DNA of 13,975 nucleotides from an uncultured Actinomycetes bacterium (GTDB taxonomy: Bacteria > Actinomycetota > Actinomycetes > S36-B12), in NCBI GenBank assembly GCA_903848435.1, contig CAINGG010000073.1:1-13975 (forward strand), written 5' to 3'. Shown here piece by piece: positions 1 through 7,486 of this stretch. The notes below the pieces were generated by a model. It was not told the origin of the DNA and ran no database searches. It saw only the letters and a list, made by a program, of their open reading frames with translations. Made by a program: the position numbers and the translations under genes. Position 1 is the first letter of the stretch. Each line of letters starts with the position of its first letter.

Positions 1-701
1 GGCACCAGATCCTTGCCGCGCAGCGACTTGATCCACCGGCCGAATGGGCGCACCACCTTGTTGGCCAGGTGGCCGAGCTTGGTGGCGAGGGACTCGCTGC
101 GTACGACGAGGATGAGCAGGATGACGGCAGCGGCGAGGACAGCGAAGCCGATGAGGGCCACCGCGACGTAGGCACCGCCGTCGGCTCCGCCGAGGATCAA
201 CGCGCCCACACCCAGGATCGGGAAACCCAGCGTGACGAAGACGCTCCACAGGCCCACGACCGCGATCGCGGACGTCGATGCGGCGGGCGTGATGCTGTAG
301 GAAGCGAGCATGCCGTACTGCACGGCCAGGCCGACCGCCCCGCCGGCCGGTACGCCATTGCTGATCGCGAACGCAGCCTGGTTGATCTGCTGCCCCTGCC
401 AGTAGCGGAGTCCAGGAACCGCCGCCACGAACGGAAAGCCGTAGACCGCGAGGTAGATGAGGACCGCCACGACGATGACGAAGACCGCCGGCCAGCCCAT
501 GTTCTCGAGAGCTGCGAGGGCGTCGGAGTAACTGCCGATCGTGGGGATGACCTTCCAGAAGATCAGCACGATGAAGACGAGGCCGATGACTCCGAGGATG
601 ATCGACTTCTTCTTGTCGAGGGTTACCTGGGTGGGGGGCGCGCTCGCGCTTGGCGTCGCGGGCCCGGTCGACGACGTGGGCGCGTTCGACTCGTCGGCCA
701 T
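1..701 (-). CDS. YbhN / LPG-synthase-type integral membrane protein, C-terminus cut by window edge
   Basis: The frame starts with ATG at 701 and stays open to base 1, giving 233 residues without a stop. The first 30 or so residues are a Ser/Thr/Pro/Ala-rich cytoplasmic tail. Hydrophobic segments follow at about 33-51, 67-88, 124-142, 147-167 and 183-203. The stretch ISNGVPAGGAVGLAVQYGML (about 109-128) resembles the conserved core of the YbhN/UPF0104 family, which is related to the flippase half of lysylphosphatidylglycerol synthase MprF. Members are usually over 300 residues, so roughly the last third is outside. Family members have been linked to lipid or lipid-linked sugar movement, but the substrate here is unknown. 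GGGAGG sits 4 bases before the ATG and supports this start. It diverges from the VOC gene. Confidence 0.75.
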   Translation of the reverse strand, partial: MADESNAPTSSTGPATPSASAPPTQVTLDKKKSIILGVIGLVFIVLIFWKVIPTIGSYSDALAALENMGWPAVFVIVVAVLIYLAVYGFPFVAAVPGLRYWQGQQINQAAFAISNGVPAGGAVGLAVQYGMLASYSITPAASTSAIAVVGLWSVFVTLGFPILGVGALILGGADGGAYVAVALIGFAVLAAAVILLILVVRSESLATKLGHLANKVVRPFGRWIKSLRGKDLV

Positions 702-738
702 GAGCCCTCCCTGATCTTCGGGTCGTGCGGGTGGCTGC

Positions 739-744
739 ACCCTA
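739..744 (-). promoter_or_regulatory. Candidate -10 hexamer for the YbhN-like gene
   Basis: The minus strand reads TAGGGT, which fits the actinobacterial TANNNT -10 pattern. A start about 7 bases downstream (near 732) would give a leader of about 30 bases containing the GGGAGG ribosome site of the gene at 701. No convincing -35 is visible; the 18-bp palindrome at 764-781 occupies that position. Confidence 0.4.
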
Positions 745-763
745 CGCCCTTCGCGCGCGACGG

Positions 764-781
764 GGGTCCCCGCGGGGACCC
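764..781. promoter_or_regulatory. Perfect 18-bp palindrome in a divergent promoter region, possible operator
   Basis: GGGTCCCCGCGGGGACCC is its own reverse complement with no unpaired centre, and the symmetry stops at both flanking bases. It lies about 40 bases upstream of the inferred start for the YbhN-like gene (about 732) and about 37 bases upstream of the VOC start codon (810), so it would cover the -35 zone of both. Dimeric repressors often bind such sites. No regulator gene is in the window, and chance in G+C-rich DNA is possible. Confidence 0.35.
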
Positions 782-809
782 GGTGCGGCCCTCTTGGCAG
801 GATGACGCC

Positions 810-1433
810 ATGCACCTCGACCACGTCTCCTACGCCTGTGCTCCCGGCGAACTCGCGGAGGTGGTCCAGCGCCTGGGCGCCGATCTCGGTGCTCCCTTCA
901 CCGACGGCGGCATCCACCCCTCCTTCGGCACGCGCAACTTCGTCCTGCCGTTGGCTGACGGCACCTACATCGAGGTCGTGGCCGCGCTCGACCATCCAGC
1001 GGCCGAGAAGGCCCCGTTCGGCCGCGCCGTGCGCCAGCGAGCCGACGAGGGCGGCGGATGGCTGGGCTGGGTGATTGCCGTCGACGACATCGCATCGCTC
1101 GAGTCACGACTCGGGCGCAGCAGCGTCGCAGGTCATCGGATTCGGCCGGATGGCTCGGACCTGCGATGGCGGCAGATCGGCGTGCTTGATCTTCTCGACG
1201 ATCCGCAACTGCCCTACTTCATCGAATGGGAGCGCGGGAGCGAGCACCCGTCCAGTCACGGCAGCGAGGTGAGGCTGGCAAGCATCGAGATGTGCGGCAG
1301 CCCCGAAGTCCTCGGCTCGTGGCTGGGTGATTCCTCCGGCGCCGGTGTCTCCATTTCGTGGGTCGACGCTGACGATCACGGCCTCGTCGCCTGCAACTTC
1401 CTCACGGCCCGGGGTTTCGTCCGCATCGACTGA
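810..1433 (+). CDS. Glyoxalase-like VOC superfamily protein
   Basis: This is a 207-residue soluble protein. It opens with MHLDHVSYA, the usual first beta strand of a vicinal-oxygen-chelate domain with a metal-ligand-type His at residue 5. HPSFGTRN (36-43), TYIEVV (52-57) and LPYFIEWE (134-141) follow and match the glyoxalase-like family (Glyoxalase_3 type) from memory. The second half (about 153-205) looks like a degenerate second module. Family members include dioxygenases, isomerases and metal-binding proteins, so no reaction can be assigned. The open frame extends 5' to base 69, but that part is Asp/Arg-rich antisense of the YbhN-like gene; the ATG at 810 starts exactly at the VOC fold. 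AGGA seven bases before it could be a ribosome site, or CAGGAT (798-803) a -10 element of a leaderless transcript. Confidence 0.75.
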   Translation: MHLDHVSYACAPGELAEVVQRLGADLGAPFTDGGIHPSFGTRNFVLPLADGTYIEVVAALDHPAAEKAPFGRAVRQRADEGGGWLGWVIAVDDIASLESRLGRSSVAGHRIRPDGSDLRWRQIGVLDLLDDPQLPYFIEWERGSEHPSSHGSEVRLASIEMCGSPEVLGSWLGDSSGAGVSISWVDADDHGLVACNFLTARGFVRID

Positions 1434-1444
1434 CCGCTCTCCGC

Positions 1445-1450
1445 TACGGT
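1445..1450 (+). promoter_or_regulatory. Candidate -10 hexamer for a leaderless AI-2E-family transcript
   Basis: TACGGT matches TANNNT and is followed by exactly 6 bases before the ATG at 1457, so transcription would begin at the start codon. There is no Shine-Dalgarno-like sequence in front of this ATG. The same hexamer with the same spacing precedes the gene starting at 8181. No clear -35 is seen. Confidence 0.45.
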
Positions 1451-1456
1451 CCCCGT

Positions 1457-2623
1457 ATGAGCGACCCCCAGGCGACGGCTGCAGCATCCACTCCGACGGC
1501 CCCGGAGGCGGATTCGCCCACCGCGTCGGCGTTGGGGGTGCCCCCCACGCTCAAGACGGCCGCCGGCATCACCTGGCGTGTGCTGATCCTGCTTGCCGGC
1601 CTGGCTGTCATCTTCTTCATTCTGGGGCAGATCTTCATCGTCGTCGTGGCGCTGTTCCTGGCCGCGTTCTTCACAGCGCTGGCCTCGCCGATCATGAACT
1701 TCCTGCGCAAGCGCGCGCACATGCACAAGGCCGTCGCCATGATCCTCGCGATCATCCTCATCGCCGTGGGTGCCATCGTCGTGCTGACCGTCGTCATCCG
1801 CTCGATCATCGAAGAGGGCCCGCAACTCGCCACCTCGTTCCAAGACTCGATGTCCGAGCTGCAGAAGTGGGCCTCGGGTCCGCCGCTGAATCTGTCCAAT
1901 GACGACTTCCAGGGCTACATCACCGACGTCGAGAACTGGGGCAAGAACTTCGCCCTCGATATCGGACAGTCGGCCCTGGGTTCCGTGGGCGACCTGGTCC
2001 TGGGTGGCTCCGTCTTCATCTTCGGCGTCATCTTCTTCATGATGTCCCCGCAAATGATCTGGAACTGGGTCGTGAGCTGGATGCCCACTCGCTCTCGCCC
2101 CTACGTCAATACCTCCGGCGACCTGGCCTGGGATTCGCTCTCCGGCTACACGCGCGGAGTCGTCGTCGTCGCCCTGTGCGACTCGATCCTGGTCTTCATC
2201 GGGCTACTCATCCTTCAAGTGCCGATGGCCCCTGCCCTGGCCGCGATCGTGTTCTTCGGCGCCTTCATTCCCGTCATCGGGGCTCCCATCGCGACATTCT
2301 TTGCTGCGATCGTTGCCCTGGCCGAACGCGGACCGATCGTCGCATTGCTGGTCGTCGCCCTCACCGTGGTGGTGGGCTCCTTCGATGGTGACGTCATGCA
2401 GCCGCTCGTGATGGGTAAGGCGGTCAGCCTTAACCCGCTTGCGATCATCATTCTCATTGCCATCGGATCCATCGTTCTCGGCATCATCGGCGCCCTCGTC
2501 GCCGTGCCCCTGGGCGCAGCTGTCTACCGCGTGATGAAGTACCTGACCGGACGCGACCCGGAGCATCCGCTCCCCGGCCGCGATCCACCGGTTACCACCG
2601 AGGCAGCGACTTCCCCGGGTTGA
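1457..2623 (+). CDS. AI-2E / PerM family transporter-like membrane protein
   Basis: This 388-residue polytopic inner-membrane protein has a cytoplasmic Ala/Thr/Pro-rich tail (1-33), two helices (about 41-80), a further helix (about 92-113), an extracytoplasmic region (about 115-175), and C-terminal helices from about 175 onward. FDGDVMQPLVMGKAVSLNP near residues 310-328, followed by a Gly-rich hydrophobic stretch ending AVPLGA, is the AI-2E transporter (UPF0118/PerM) signature. Length is normal. Proven members act in autoinducer-2 export or as Na+/H+ antiporters, so the substrate is open. It begins 23 bases after the VOC stop, but a candidate own promoter suggests it may be transcribed separately. 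Its last 32 bases overlap the 3' end of the opposing GlcD-type gene. Confidence 0.85.
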   Translation: MSDPQATAAASTPTAPEADSPTASALGVPPTLKTAAGITWRVLILLAGLAVIFFILGQIFIVVVALFLAAFFTALASPIMNFLRKRAHMHKAVAMILAIILIAVGAIVVLTVVIRSIIEEGPQLATSFQDSMSELQKWASGPPLNLSNDDFQGYITDVENWGKNFALDIGQSALGSVGDLVLGGSVFIFGVIFFMMSPQMIWNWVVSWMPTRSRPYVNTSGDLAWDSLSGYTRGVVVVALCDSILVFIGLLILQVPMAPALAAIVFFGAFIPVIGAPIATFFAAIVALAERGPIVALLVVALTVVVGSFDGDVMQPLVMGKAVSLNPLAIIILIAIGSIVLGIIGALVAVPLGAAVYRVMKYLTGRDPEHPLPGRDPPVTTEAATSPG

Positions 2624-3977
2624 GGATCCCCAGGGGGTCGATGGACTCCTTGATGCGCATGTGCAGGTCTCGTGCAGGCTCGTCGAGTTCCGCAGCGAGT
2701 GCGCGACGCTTGAGCAGGCCTACGCCGTGCTCCCCCGTGACCGACCCGCCGAGCTGGATGGCCACCTCGAGGATGTCGTCGAATGCCAGGAGCGCGCGCT
2801 CTGCCGCAGCGGCATCGCCCCGCGGGATCACGATGGTCGGGTGCAGGTTGCCATCGCCCGCGTGGCCGAAGGATCCGATCATCACCTCGCGCTGCGCGGC
2901 GATCTCCTCGATGCGCCGCACGGACTCGGCGAAGCGGGACCGCGGCACTGACACATCGTCCAAGAGCCAGTCGCCCAGGGCCTCCAGCGCCGGGATGGCC
3001 ATGCGGCGCGCGCCCATGAGCATCTCCGACTGCTCCTGGTCCTCTGACCGATAGGCCTCCGCGGCCCCGGCCGCGTCGCATGCCGCGAGAATGATGTCGG
3101 CATCGGCAGTGCCGGCCGCACCGGGCAGGTCGGTCTGGGCAAGGAGCAGGGCGCCCGCATCCGCGGGCAGTCCCGACGGGCGCCACTTCTCGACGGCCTG
3201 CATGGTGGTGCGGTCGAGGATCTCCAGGATGCTGGGCGTCGTGCGCCGCATGATGTCCTCGACGGCCCGACCGGCGGTGCCGATCTCGTCGAAGACCGCC
3301 ACGACGGTCGTCGCCGGAGGCGGCAGGGGCCGCAGCCGCAGGCGCGCCATGGTGACAACGCCCAGCGTGCCCTCGCTGCCCACCATCAGCGCCGTGAGGT
3401 CGTATCCCGCCACCCCCTTGATGGATCGACGTCCGATGCGCGTGATCCGTCCGTCTGGCAGCACGACCTCCAGACCAAGAACGGCATCGCGGGTCACGCC
3501 GTACTTGACGCAGCACAGGCCACCGGCGTTGGTGTTGACGTTGCCGCCGATCGAGCAGAAGTCCTTGCTGGCCGGATCCGGGGCGTACCACAGGCCGAAC
3601 TTCGCAACGTGCTCGCGCAATTCGGTGTTGTAGATGCCGGGCTGGGTCTCGACGTAGCCGTTGGCCACATCGACGTCAAGCACCTGGCGCATGCGCTCGA
3701 GGCAGAGAATGAGCGACCCGTCGATGGCATTGGAGCCTCCGGTCAACCCGGATCCTGCGCCCCGGGGCACGACGGGCACTCGGTTGTCGTGGCAAGCACG
3801 CATGATGGCACTGACCTGCTCGACTGCGCGCGGGAAGACAACGGCAAAGGGCTGACCCGCCTCAGAGCCCATCGACCGGTCGAAGCGATAGGACTCGAGG
3901 ATGTCGGTGTCGGTGACGATGTCGCCCTCTGGCAAGGTCGCTGCGGCCGCGGCGAGGACGGCGTCCTCCGGGCTCAT
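2592..3977 (-). CDS. GlcD-type FAD-linked oxidase (glycolate / D-lactate dehydrogenase-like)
   Basis: This 461-residue flavoprotein would oxidise a 2-hydroxyacid to a 2-oxoacid. The PCMH-type FAD-binding domain covers about 40-220, with PRGAGSGLTGG (71-81) and GSEGTLGVV (200-208). The C-terminal FAD-linked oxidase domain carries GHAGDGNLHP (371-380) and GEHGVG (415-420), and the protein ends with the typical ILNPGK. Length is normal for GlcD and D-lactate or D-2-hydroxyglutarate dehydrogenases; which acid is used cannot be told. No GlcE or GlcF partner gene is present. The chosen ATG at 3977 shares ATGA with the stop of the carboxypeptidase gene; a frame extension to 4073 is only Arg-rich and overlaps that gene. 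It is the last gene of the five-gene operon, and its stop lies inside the opposing AI-2E-family gene with no visible terminator. Confidence 0.87.
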   Translation of the reverse strand: MSPEDAVLAAAAATLPEGDIVTDTDILESYRFDRSMGSEAGQPFAVVFPRAVEQVSAIMRACHDNRVPVVPRGAGSGLTGGSNAIDGSLILCLERMRQVLDVDVANGYVETQPGIYNTELREHVAKFGLWYAPDPASKDFCSIGGNVNTNAGGLCCVKYGVTRDAVLGLEVVLPDGRITRIGRRSIKGVAGYDLTALMVGSEGTLGVVTMARLRLRPLPPPATTVVAVFDEIGTAGRAVEDIMRRTTPSILEILDRTTMQAVEKWRPSGLPADAGALLLAQTDLPGAAGTADADIILAACDAAGAAEAYRSEDQEQSEMLMGARRMAIPALEALGDWLLDDVSVPRSRFAESVRRIEEIAAQREVMIGSFGHAGDGNLHPTIVIPRGDAAAAERALLAFDDILEVAIQLGGSVTGEHGVGLLKRRALAAELDEPARDLHMRIKESIDPLGILNPGKSLPRW

Positions 3978-5194
3978 GCGCACCCGTGTACGACCGCTGC
4001 GATCGTGTCGATCGCCAGCCTCAGGTCGCCGTAGGACGGCGCCGCATTGACCAGGATCGCGAAGCTCTTCCACTCCCCGTCGCGGCCTCGCGTGACACCG
4101 GCCAACGTGTTGACGCCGGTGAGCGAACCCGTCTTGGCGAAGACGTCGCCCTTGGCGCAGCTCGCGGGCGGTGCGGAGAAGCGATAGGCCAGCGTGCCGG
4201 TCTCCCCCGCGACGGGGAGTCCGTCGAAGGCGGGGCTCAGTTCCGGATGCTTGCCATCGACCACGAGGTCGAGTACGTCGGTGAGCGTGCGAGCCGTGAG
4301 CCGATTGTGCGAGCTCAGGCCGCTGCCATCGACCAGTCGGAGCGGCGCCGTGTCGATCCCCAGGGCTGATAGCGCCTCACGGGCGGCCGCCGACGAACTC
4401 GACCAGGTAGCCGGATAGCCACGACCCAGTGCAACCTGGCGGAAGAGGATCTCTGCGACGTTGTTCTCGCTCACGCGCAGCATGAGCTCCACAGCATCAC
4501 TCAGACGATTGTCGTCGAAGGATGCGATCTGCTCAGCGTCGTCCTTGGCCACCGTGCGTCCCGCATAGGCGACGGACACCCCCTTATCGCGAAGCGCGGC
4601 GACAAAGATGGCAAGCGCTGTCGCCGTCGTATCCGAGGAGTACTCCCCGACGATGGCGAGGGAGCGGACGGCTGCGGCATAGGACGGGCTGTCACCCGGT
4701 GCCCATCCCTTGGCCGGCGTCGGCGACGGGAAGAGGTAATCGTCCAATGAGAGTTGGAAGGGACCCTTAGTACCTTGTCGCTCAAGGGTGCGCGCCGTGC
4801 GCGCAGCCAGTCGCGTGAGGTCGGCCGCTGTCAGGATCGGATCACCGCCTCCCACGAGGATGAGCTGCCGCGGGGACGGGCCACGAACTACGCGCGTGAC
4901 GAAGCGGTGATCGGGCCCCAGGGTGCTCAGCGACGTAGCCGCGGTGATCAGCTTCATCGTGGATGCGGGAATCTGCCGTGCGTCAGCACCTCGCTCAAAG
5001 ATGGCAGCCCCGGTATCCGCGTCAGCGACATAGACGGTCACGTCACTGCCAAGGGCGCTGGCAGCAGCTGGGCCCCTCAGGTCGCGCGCGATCTGCGCAT
5101 CGACTGCCGTCGTGGCCTGCGCGGAGGGCGCGACAAGAAGGGCCCCGGCCACCACGGGGCCGACGAGCGCGGCGAGCCATGGGCTCCGGCTCAC
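3974..5194 (-). CDS. dacB: D-alanyl-D-alanine carboxypeptidase / endopeptidase, PBP4 (peptidase S13) family
   Basis: This 406-residue exported penicillin-binding protein would trim or cut D-Ala-containing peptidoglycan cross-links. A signal peptide covers about 1-27 (hydrophobic core 7-22, likely cut after PSAQA). All three serine-enzyme motifs are intact: STMK (78-81, Ser78 and Lys81), SEN (242-244) and KTG (354-356); DGSGLSSHN (289-297) is also typical of the family. The GTG at 5194 is preferred because the signal peptide begins there and GTGA overlaps the stop of the SDR gene; the longer frame to 5398 is Arg-rich antisense-like sequence. It ends in ATGA, overlapping the GlcD-type start. 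In many actinobacteria dacB neighbours tilS and hpt; here it sits between redox enzymes, which is unusual. Confidence 0.88.
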   Translation of the reverse strand: MSRSPWLAALVGPVVAGALLVAPSAQATTAVDAQIARDLRGPAAASALGSDVTVYVADADTGAAIFERGADARQIPASTMKLITAATSLSTLGPDHRFVTRVVRGPSPRQLILVGGGDPILTAADLTRLAARTARTLERQGTKGPFQLSLDDYLFPSPTPAKGWAPGDSPSYAAAVRSLAIVGEYSSDTTATALAIFVAALRDKGVSVAYAGRTVAKDDAEQIASFDDNRLSDAVELMLRVSENNVAEILFRQVALGRGYPATWSSSSAAAREALSALGIDTAPLRLVDGSGLSSHNRLTARTLTDVLDLVVDGKHPELSPAFDGLPVAGETGTLAYRFSAPPASCAKGDVFAKTGSLTGVNTLAGVTRGRDGEWKSFAILVNAAPSYGDLRLAIDTIAAVVHGCA

Positions 5195-6030
5195 GCGCCC
5201 GCCTTGAGGCGCATGAGCCTCTCGAACACCGGCGCATAGCCGATCGGGGCGATCCGCGCGGCGATGTCGCCGGCATAGGCTTCTGGGCCGATCAGCACGC
5301 GGCCCTTCCGACGCTCGGTGCCATCGACGATCTTGCGGGCTGCGACGGCTGGATCGATGACCAGGAACTTGTCGAAGATCTCCAGGCCCGTCTCCCATTC
5401 GGCCTCACTCACCGCCACGCCGCGCCGCGCACTGCGCGCGATGCCAGTGCGGATTCCGCCGGGGTGCACAGCAGTCACCCCGATACCGCGCGGCTTGAGC
5501 TCCTCGCGCAGGGACAGGCTGAAGCCTCGCACGCCGAACTTGCTCGCCGAGTATGTCGCGTTGCCGATCGGCGCAATGAGACCGAAGAGCGACGACATGT
5601 TGGTGATGTGCGCACCGCGCTCAAGATGGGGCAGGAAAGCTGACGTGACCGCCAGAACGCCCCTCAGATTGATGGAGAGCAGCCAGTCCACATCGTCCAT
5701 AGACACCTGCTCGAAGCGTCCGGCCAGGGCAACCCCCGCGTTGTTGACCACGAGGCTGACTCGTCCATGGGCAGCCATCGCCTGCTCGGCGAGCTCCAGC
5801 GCAGCGTCCTTCTCGGTCAGATCGAGCGCGTGCGTGCTGACCTCACGGTCGGGACGACGGGTCCGAACTCTCTCGGCAACCGCTGCCAGGCCCTCCTTGT
5901 CACGATCGACGAGGACGAGGTGGCTCCCGCGGCGGGCGAGCCGCTCAGCCACGGCCGAGCCAATGCCACCGGCCGCCCCCGTGACGACAGCGACGCCGCC
6001 GTCGATGACGTAGTGGTCACGTCGCAACAT
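5191..6030 (-). CDS. Short-chain dehydrogenase/reductase, catalytic residues present
   Basis: This 279-residue classical SDR oxidoreductase would interconvert an alcohol and a ketone with NAD(P). It shows the cofactor motif TGAAGGIG (17-24), an acidic VDRD at the end of beta-2 (41-44, suggesting NAD preference), NNAG (96-99), Ser146/147, and YSASK with Tyr160 and Lys164. After HPGGIRTGIA there is a C-terminal helical tail typical of SDRs found beside flavin monooxygenases. AAGGAG seven bases upstream fixes the ATG at 6030; the frame continuing to 6201 is antisense-like. The gene starts 14 bases inside the monooxygenase gene and its stop overlaps the carboxypeptidase GTG. Its position directly after a BVMO suggests it makes or removes the ketone on which that enzyme acts. 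Confidence 0.87.
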   Translation of the reverse strand: MLRRDHYVIDGGVAVVTGAAGGIGSAVAERLARRGSHLVLVDRDKEGLAAVAERVRTRRPDREVSTHALDLTEKDAALELAEQAMAAHGRVSLVVNNAGVALAGRFEQVSMDDVDWLLSINLRGVLAVTSAFLPHLERGAHITNMSSLFGLIAPIGNATYSASKFGVRGFSLSLREELKPRGIGVTAVHPGGIRTGIARSARRGVAVSEAEWETGLEIFDKFLVIDPAVAARKIVDGTERRKGRVLIGPEAYAGDIAARIAPIGYAPVFERLMRLKAGA

Positions 6031-7486
6031 GCGTGCGCTCCTTCTTATGGCGGATCCGGTAGGCCTCAGGGTCGAAGCGTCGCATGATTCGAGCGAATCC
6101 GTGGGTGGTGCCCGGCCACAGGGACACATTACGTCCGTGCTCGTTCTGGTACCACGATTGACACCCGCCCTGCTGCCACACCGTCGACGCCAACCGCTCA
6201 TCGATATCGCGCGAGTACCCGGCCTGGCGGTCCGGGTCCACCTCGTGGACGAGCCCGGATGCGATGGCCGGGGTGAGGTAATCGATCTGGGCCTCTGACA
6301 TGAGGACCACCGAGGAGTGACCCAGCCCTGTATTGGGTCCCTGCAGCATGTAGAAGTTGGGGAATCCCGCCACTGTCGTACCGCGGTAGGCGGTCATGCC
6401 ATTGCGATGGAAGGCCGTCTCGAGGGTCTCCCCTTCGCGGCCCACCACATGACTGGCCAGCGGCGGGTGCAGGACGTTGAAGCCGGTAGCCCAGATGATG
6501 ACGTCGACATCGTGCTCGACCCCGTCGGCGTCCACGACGCCGCGGGGCGTGATGCGCGCGAGAGCGGGAGTCACGGTGACATTGGCGCGCATGAGAGCCG
6601 GGTAGTAGTCGTCGCTCACGAGAATCCGCTTGCAGCCCATGTCGTAGTGGGGCGTGACCTTCGCGCGCAGGGCCGGGTCGGGCACCTGCTTCTCCAGGTG
6701 GCGACGGGCCATGCGCTCGCCCAAGGCGCGGAAGGGCCCTTGGCGAGTGAAGGACAGCAGTTGCACCTCGCGCGCCCAAGAGGACGCACCCCGCATCGCC
6801 TGCTGAAGGGGAGGGACAGCGGCGAGGGCCGAGCGATACCACTCGGGGACGGCCCGGTCACGCCGCGGCAGCACCCACGGGGGGGTGCGCTGCATGACCA
6901 GGAGTTCGTCGACCTCGGGAGCGATGGCTGGGATCACCTGGATCGCTGATGCCCCGGTGCCGACGACAGCAACGCGCTTGCCAGCAAGGTCAACGCCGTG
7001 GTCCCAGCGAGCCGTATGCATGATCGGGCCCTGGAAGTCCTCGGCACCGGGCACGCGCGGATACTCAGGCTCGGTCAGTCCGCCGCACGCGCTGATGAGC
7101 ACATCGGCGGTGAGATCGCCCCGAGTCGTCGAGATCCGCCACACCAGAGCACCGTCGTCCCAGTGCGCGCGAAGCACCTCGGTGTCGAGACGGATATCCG
7201 ACCCGAGTCCGAAGATCTCGACGACCTGCTCGAGGTAGTCGCGGATCTCGGCCTGCCCAGCGAACTTGCGTGTCCAGCCCGGCCACGGCGCCACCGCTAG
7301 CTCATAGAGCCGACTCTGCACGTCGCAGGCGCAGCCGGGATACGTGTTGGCACGCCACGCGCCGCCGACCTGCGAACCGCGCTCGAGGATCGCCAGGTCG
7401 ACGACTCCCGCGCGGCGCAACGAGATGGCGGCGCCGATACCCGAGAATCCGGCGCCGACGATGCAGGCGCGCACGTGCTCGGTCAT
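6017..7486 (-). CDS. Baeyer-Villiger-type flavin-dependent monooxygenase
   Basis: This 489-residue class B flavoprotein monooxygenase would use FAD, NADPH and O2 to insert oxygen next to a ketone. The N-terminal FAD site is GAGFSG (11-16), followed by ERGSQVGGAWRANTYPG (35-51). The BVMO fingerprint FxGxxxHxxxW is intact at 151-161 (Phe151, Gly153, His157, Trp161) and followed by Asp162. The NADPH Rossmann site is GTGAS (176-180). CKR (284-286) before DDYYPAL is where BVMOs usually carry the catalytic Arg, and WATGFN (331-336) and GFPNFYMLQGPNTGLGHSS (373-391) are typical of the family. Substrate range is not predictable. Its ATG overlaps the stop of the upstream SDR-fold gene as ATGA, and its 3' end overlaps the active SDR by 14 bases. 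Confidence 0.88.
   Translation of the reverse strand: MTEHVRACIVGAGFSGIGAAISLRRAGVVDLAILERGSQVGGAWRANTYPGCACDVQSRLYELAVAPWPGWTRKFAGQAEIRDYLEQVVEIFGLGSDIRLDTEVLRAHWDDGALVWRISTTRGDLTADVLISACGGLTEPEYPRVPGAEDFQGPIMHTARWDHGVDLAGKRVAVVGTGASAIQVIPAIAPEVDELLVMQRTPPWVLPRRDRAVPEWYRSALAAVPPLQQAMRGASSWAREVQLLSFTRQGPFRALGERMARRHLEKQVPDPALRAKVTPHYDMGCKRILVSDDYYPALMRANVTVTPALARITPRGVVDADGVEHDVDVIIWATGFNVLHPPLASHVVGREGETLETAFHRNGMTAYRGTTVAGFPNFYMLQGPNTGLGHSSVVLMSEAQIDYLTPAIASGLVHEVDPDRQAGYSRDIDERLASTVWQQGGCQSWYQNEHGRNVSLWPGTTHGFARIMRRFDPEAYRIRHKKERTHVAT
6038..6043 (-). promoter_or_regulatory. Shine-Dalgarno site that decides the SDR start
   Basis: The minus strand reads AAGGAG with 7 bases to the ATG at 6030. 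It is the best ribosome-binding site in the operon and lies within the end of the monooxygenase coding sequence. It supports starting the SDR at 6030, with a 14-base overlap, and not at an upstream Met. Confidence 0.65.

Noticed and set aside
69..809. A 247-codon 5' extension of the VOC reading frame
   Set aside because: It is Asp/Glu/Arg/His-rich low-complexity sequence and the exact antisense of a well-formed membrane protein gene; the VOC fold starts at 810.
3978..4073. N-terminal extension of the GlcD-type protein
   Set aside because: The extra 32 residues are Arg-rich, match no family N-terminus and lie over the carboxypeptidase gene; the ATG at 3977 gives the usual overlap.
5195..5398. 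N-terminal extension of the carboxypeptidase
   Set aside because: It would bury the signal peptide behind 68 Arg/Asp-rich residues that are the SDR gene in another frame.
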